A stretch of DNA of 23,210 nt, taken from NCBI GenBank assembly GCA_035286745.1, contig DATECU010000172.1:1-23210 (forward strand), given 5' to 3'. Position numbers and translations under genes: made by a program. Below are positions 21,825-23,210 of this stretch, one piece after another. The stretch comes from DATECU01 sp035286745 (GTDB lineage: Bacteria > Acidobacteriota > Vicinamibacteria > Fen-336). Positions within the stretch are counted from its first letter, which is position 1. Each line of letters opens with the position of its first letter. The notes beneath the pieces were generated by a model that searched no databases, was not told the origin of the DNA, and saw only the letters and a program-made list of their open reading frames with translations.

Positions 21825-22856
21825 CTACCGGGACCCCAAGGGGGTCAGGGCCGGGCCAGCAAGGCCCGCGAGAGGTGATTCGCCGTGAACGATGGCTTCG
21901 AGGAAGGCCTGGGCGACCACCGCATAGCCCGCCTGGTTCAGATGCACGTCGTCGCTGAAGAGCGAGGGGAGGTTCTGCTGCTTCATGAAGGCAGCGTGGA
22001 GGTCGGCCACCACCGCGCCCTCCTCGCGGGCCATGGGCTTGAGCAGCTCGTTGATGTCCTTCACCCACTGGTTGCGGCTGGCCGGGGCCAGAGCCGGATT
22101 CACCGGCGGCAGGGTGGCCAGGAAGGGCAGGCTGCGGGAGGCCTTCACCCTCTGGATGACGGTGCGCAGGTTGTCGACCGCGTGACAGGCCGGGGCGTTG
22201 TCCTGGCAACCGATCACGTGCCAGTCGTTGGTGCCGTACAGGATGAGGGTGAAAGCGGGGTGGTTCCAACCCAGGTTGCGGTTGAGGCGCTCGATGGCTT
22301 CGTAGCTGTTGGTGGCGTCGGCACCGCGGTTGACGACCTGGGCGTCGCCCAGCGCAGATAGGAGGAGGGACTGCAACTGAGCGGGGTAGTCGGCGCCGGG
22401 AGGCGCTCCGTCGCCCCGCGTGATGCTGTCGCCAAACGCCATGTAGACGTTCGGTACGTTGTTTCCGACCTCCAGGGTGGCGGGCAACTGGATCTCCGAC
22501 CCCTGACCGAGCGGCAGAGTGACCGCCACCGGGCTGCCGGCGGCGTAGAACGGAGGCAGGGTGCCGGCGCGGATCGCCACCGTCTGGGCACCCGCCGGAA
22601 CCCCGCGGACCACCGCCCGCCCCGTCCCCTTCTCGGTCTGCGCCGAGCGACCCCCGCAGGTCACCTCGACCTCGGGCAGTCTCACCAGCTCGCGCGAATC
22701 CAGAGAACCGTTGTCGTTCTCGTCGTAGAAGACCACCACCGTCACCGCCTCACCGGTCTCGGGGGGCGTAGGAGTCGACTGGGGAGCGGTAGGCGAGCCG
22801 CCCCCGCCACAGCCAAGGGCAACCAGCAGAAGGAGGGCAGCAATGCGGCGCGTCAT
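21825..22856 (-). CDS. SGNH/GDSL-hydrolase lipoprotein with N-terminal EF-hand-like module
   Basis: The 343-residue product has a lipobox LVALGC (C16). A linker and a beta-domain with the calcium-loop-like DENDNGSLDSRE (about 45-56) follow. An SGNH esterase domain begins at about 135. Its blocks are FGDSITRG (nucleophile S144), NRGADA (about 176-181), YGTND (N210) and DDVHLNQAG (D302-x-x-H305). All four blocks are intact. The start ATG at 22856 follows a possible TACCTT box by 9 nt and gives a normal signal peptide. It likely works at the outer surface on an acylated glycan or ester; the substrate is unknown. Confidence 0.88.
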   Translation of the reverse strand: MTRRIAALLLLVALGCGGGGSPTAPQSTPTPPETGEAVTVVVFYDENDNGSLDSRELVRLPEVEVTCGGRSAQTEKGTGRAVVRGVPAGAQTVAIRAGTLPPFYAAGSPVAVTLPLGQGSEIQLPATLEVGNNVPNVYMAFGDSITRGDGAPPGADYPAQLQSLLLSALGDAQVVNRGADATNSYEAIERLNRNLGWNHPAFTLILYGTNDWHVIGCQDNAPACHAVDNLRTVIQRVKASRSLPFLATLPPVNPALAPASRNQWVKDINELLKPMAREEGAVVADLHAAFMKQQNLPSLFSDDVHLNQAGYAVVAQAFLEAIVHGESPLAGLAGPALTPLGSR

Positions 22857-22886
22857 GAGCGGCTCAAGGTAGCACAACAAGGAGAC

Positions 22887-22907
22887 GGGGCGCCTTCAAG
22901 GCGCCCC
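22887..22907 (-). terminator. Hairpin between the partial gene and the SGNH lipoprotein gene
   Basis: GGGGCGCCTT (22887-22896) and AAGGCGCCCC (22898-22907) are perfect complements around one C, giving a practical stem of 8-9 bp. On the minus strand it lies 26 nt after the stop of the partial gene and is followed by a weakly T-rich stretch (GTCTCCTTGTTG). This makes it a plausible terminator for that gene, ahead of the next promoter. Confidence 0.55.
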
Positions 22908-22933
22908 CGGAACACACAGTCGATGGCCCTCGG

Positions 22934-23210
22934 CTACTGCGATGTGGTGGTCACCCCCACGTGGATCTCCCCAGATACGAGGCTCGATGACGCGGAGGTG
23001 TTGTGCACGTAGAAGGTGTAGATGCGGTTGGCGAGGGACTGGAAAGCGATCGACTTCGGGTTTTGGCCCACGGTCTCGTTCTTGGCCAGAACGATGCAGC
23101 GGCCCGCCTGCAAGTCTGCCGAGTTGGCGCAGGAGCTGTCAGTGGCGTAGATGTCCACGTTGGCGCTCCCGCCCCAATCGATCGAGGCGTCGATGGTCCC
23201 AGCCGGAGGG
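22934..23210 (-). CDS. C-terminal fragment of a probable secreted beta-domain protein
   Basis: An open frame enters from the right edge and ends at a TAG (22936-22934). It encodes about 92 residues: PPAGTIDASIDWGGSANVDI, then YATDSSCANSADLQAGRC, and later YTFYVHNTSASSSL and GEIHVGVTTTS. The alternating hydrophobic/Ser-Thr pattern and the paired Cys suggest an extracellular beta-sandwich domain, similar in style to pre-peptidase C-terminal domains. The family is not certain and the N-terminus is outside the window. Confidence 0.6.
   Translation of the reverse strand, partial: PPAGTIDASIDWGGSANVDIYATDSSCANSADLQAGRCIVLAKNETVGQNPKSIAFQSLANRIYTFYVHNTSASSSLVSGEIHVGVTTTSQ

Noticed and set aside
1..23210. 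Search for tRNA, rRNA, integrase, transposase or phage genes
   Set aside because: No cloverleaf-like segments or recognisable recombinase motifs were found by eye; a tRNA-scan would be decisive.

Overview
This is a high-GC bacterial chromosome segment with 25 protein-coding genes or gene fragments. No rRNA, tRNA, CRISPR array, transposase or phage gene was seen. The nature of the host is an inference. Features that would fit a soil or subsurface lineage such as Acidobacteriota (Thermoanaerobaculia/Vicinamibacteria-like) are the very high GC, TTG and GTG starts, frequent TANNNT boxes just upstream of start codons, heptamer and nonamer intergenic repeats, and several ‘conserved in environmental MAGs’ hypothetical genes. 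Nothing here proves the phylum.

Layout. 1-466: the 3' end of a membrane protein, then an intergenic repeat element. 467-2894 (minus): pyrK-pyrD-pyrF, translationally coupled through ATGA overlaps, giving the class 1B (NAD-linked) dihydroorotate dehydrogenase and OMP decarboxylase. 2954-4807 (plus): a membrane-anchored alkaline-phosphatase-superfamily protein whose key catalytic residues appear to be lost. It overlaps tail-to-tail with a membrane-anchored SGNH hydrolase (4719-5942, minus). 6027-9295 (plus): csaA-pyrR-pyrB-pyrC. Together the two pyr clusters encode aspartate transcarbamoylase, dihydroorotase, DHODH and OMP decarboxylase; carAB and pyrE are not in the window. 9312-12815 (minus): a secreted M28 peptidase, a zinc-dependent dehydrogenase and a periplasmic amino-acid-type binding protein, probably co-transcribed.

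12816-14764 is an accessory stretch. It has two GC-rich hairpins, a frameshifted RelE-type toxin with a Phd-like antitoxin, a DUF6364-like antitoxin with a PIN toxin, and a SLOG-type ‘molybdenum carrier’ protein. 14765-15066 holds a second copy of the intergenic heptamer element. 15067-16930: tadA, a conserved four-TM protein of unknown function, and a two-gene small-protein/nucleotidyltransferase module that could be a toxin-antitoxin pair. 16997-18676: an AspT/YidE-type transporter. 18673-19975 (minus): a small lipoprotein and a YycJ-type metallo-hydrolase. 20039-21322 (minus): an M16 zinc protease. 21416-21811: an orphan helical protein. 21825-22856 (minus): an SGNH-hydrolase lipoprotein. 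22934-23210 (minus): the C-terminus of a probable secreted protein running off the window.

Most notable are the two copies of an inverted heptamer-repeat element with identical 31-nt arm architecture, the apparent pseudo-phosphodiesterase, the recurrent near-start -10 boxes suggesting leaderless transcription, the PyrR with a histone-like basic tail, and the decaying RelE/Phd module.
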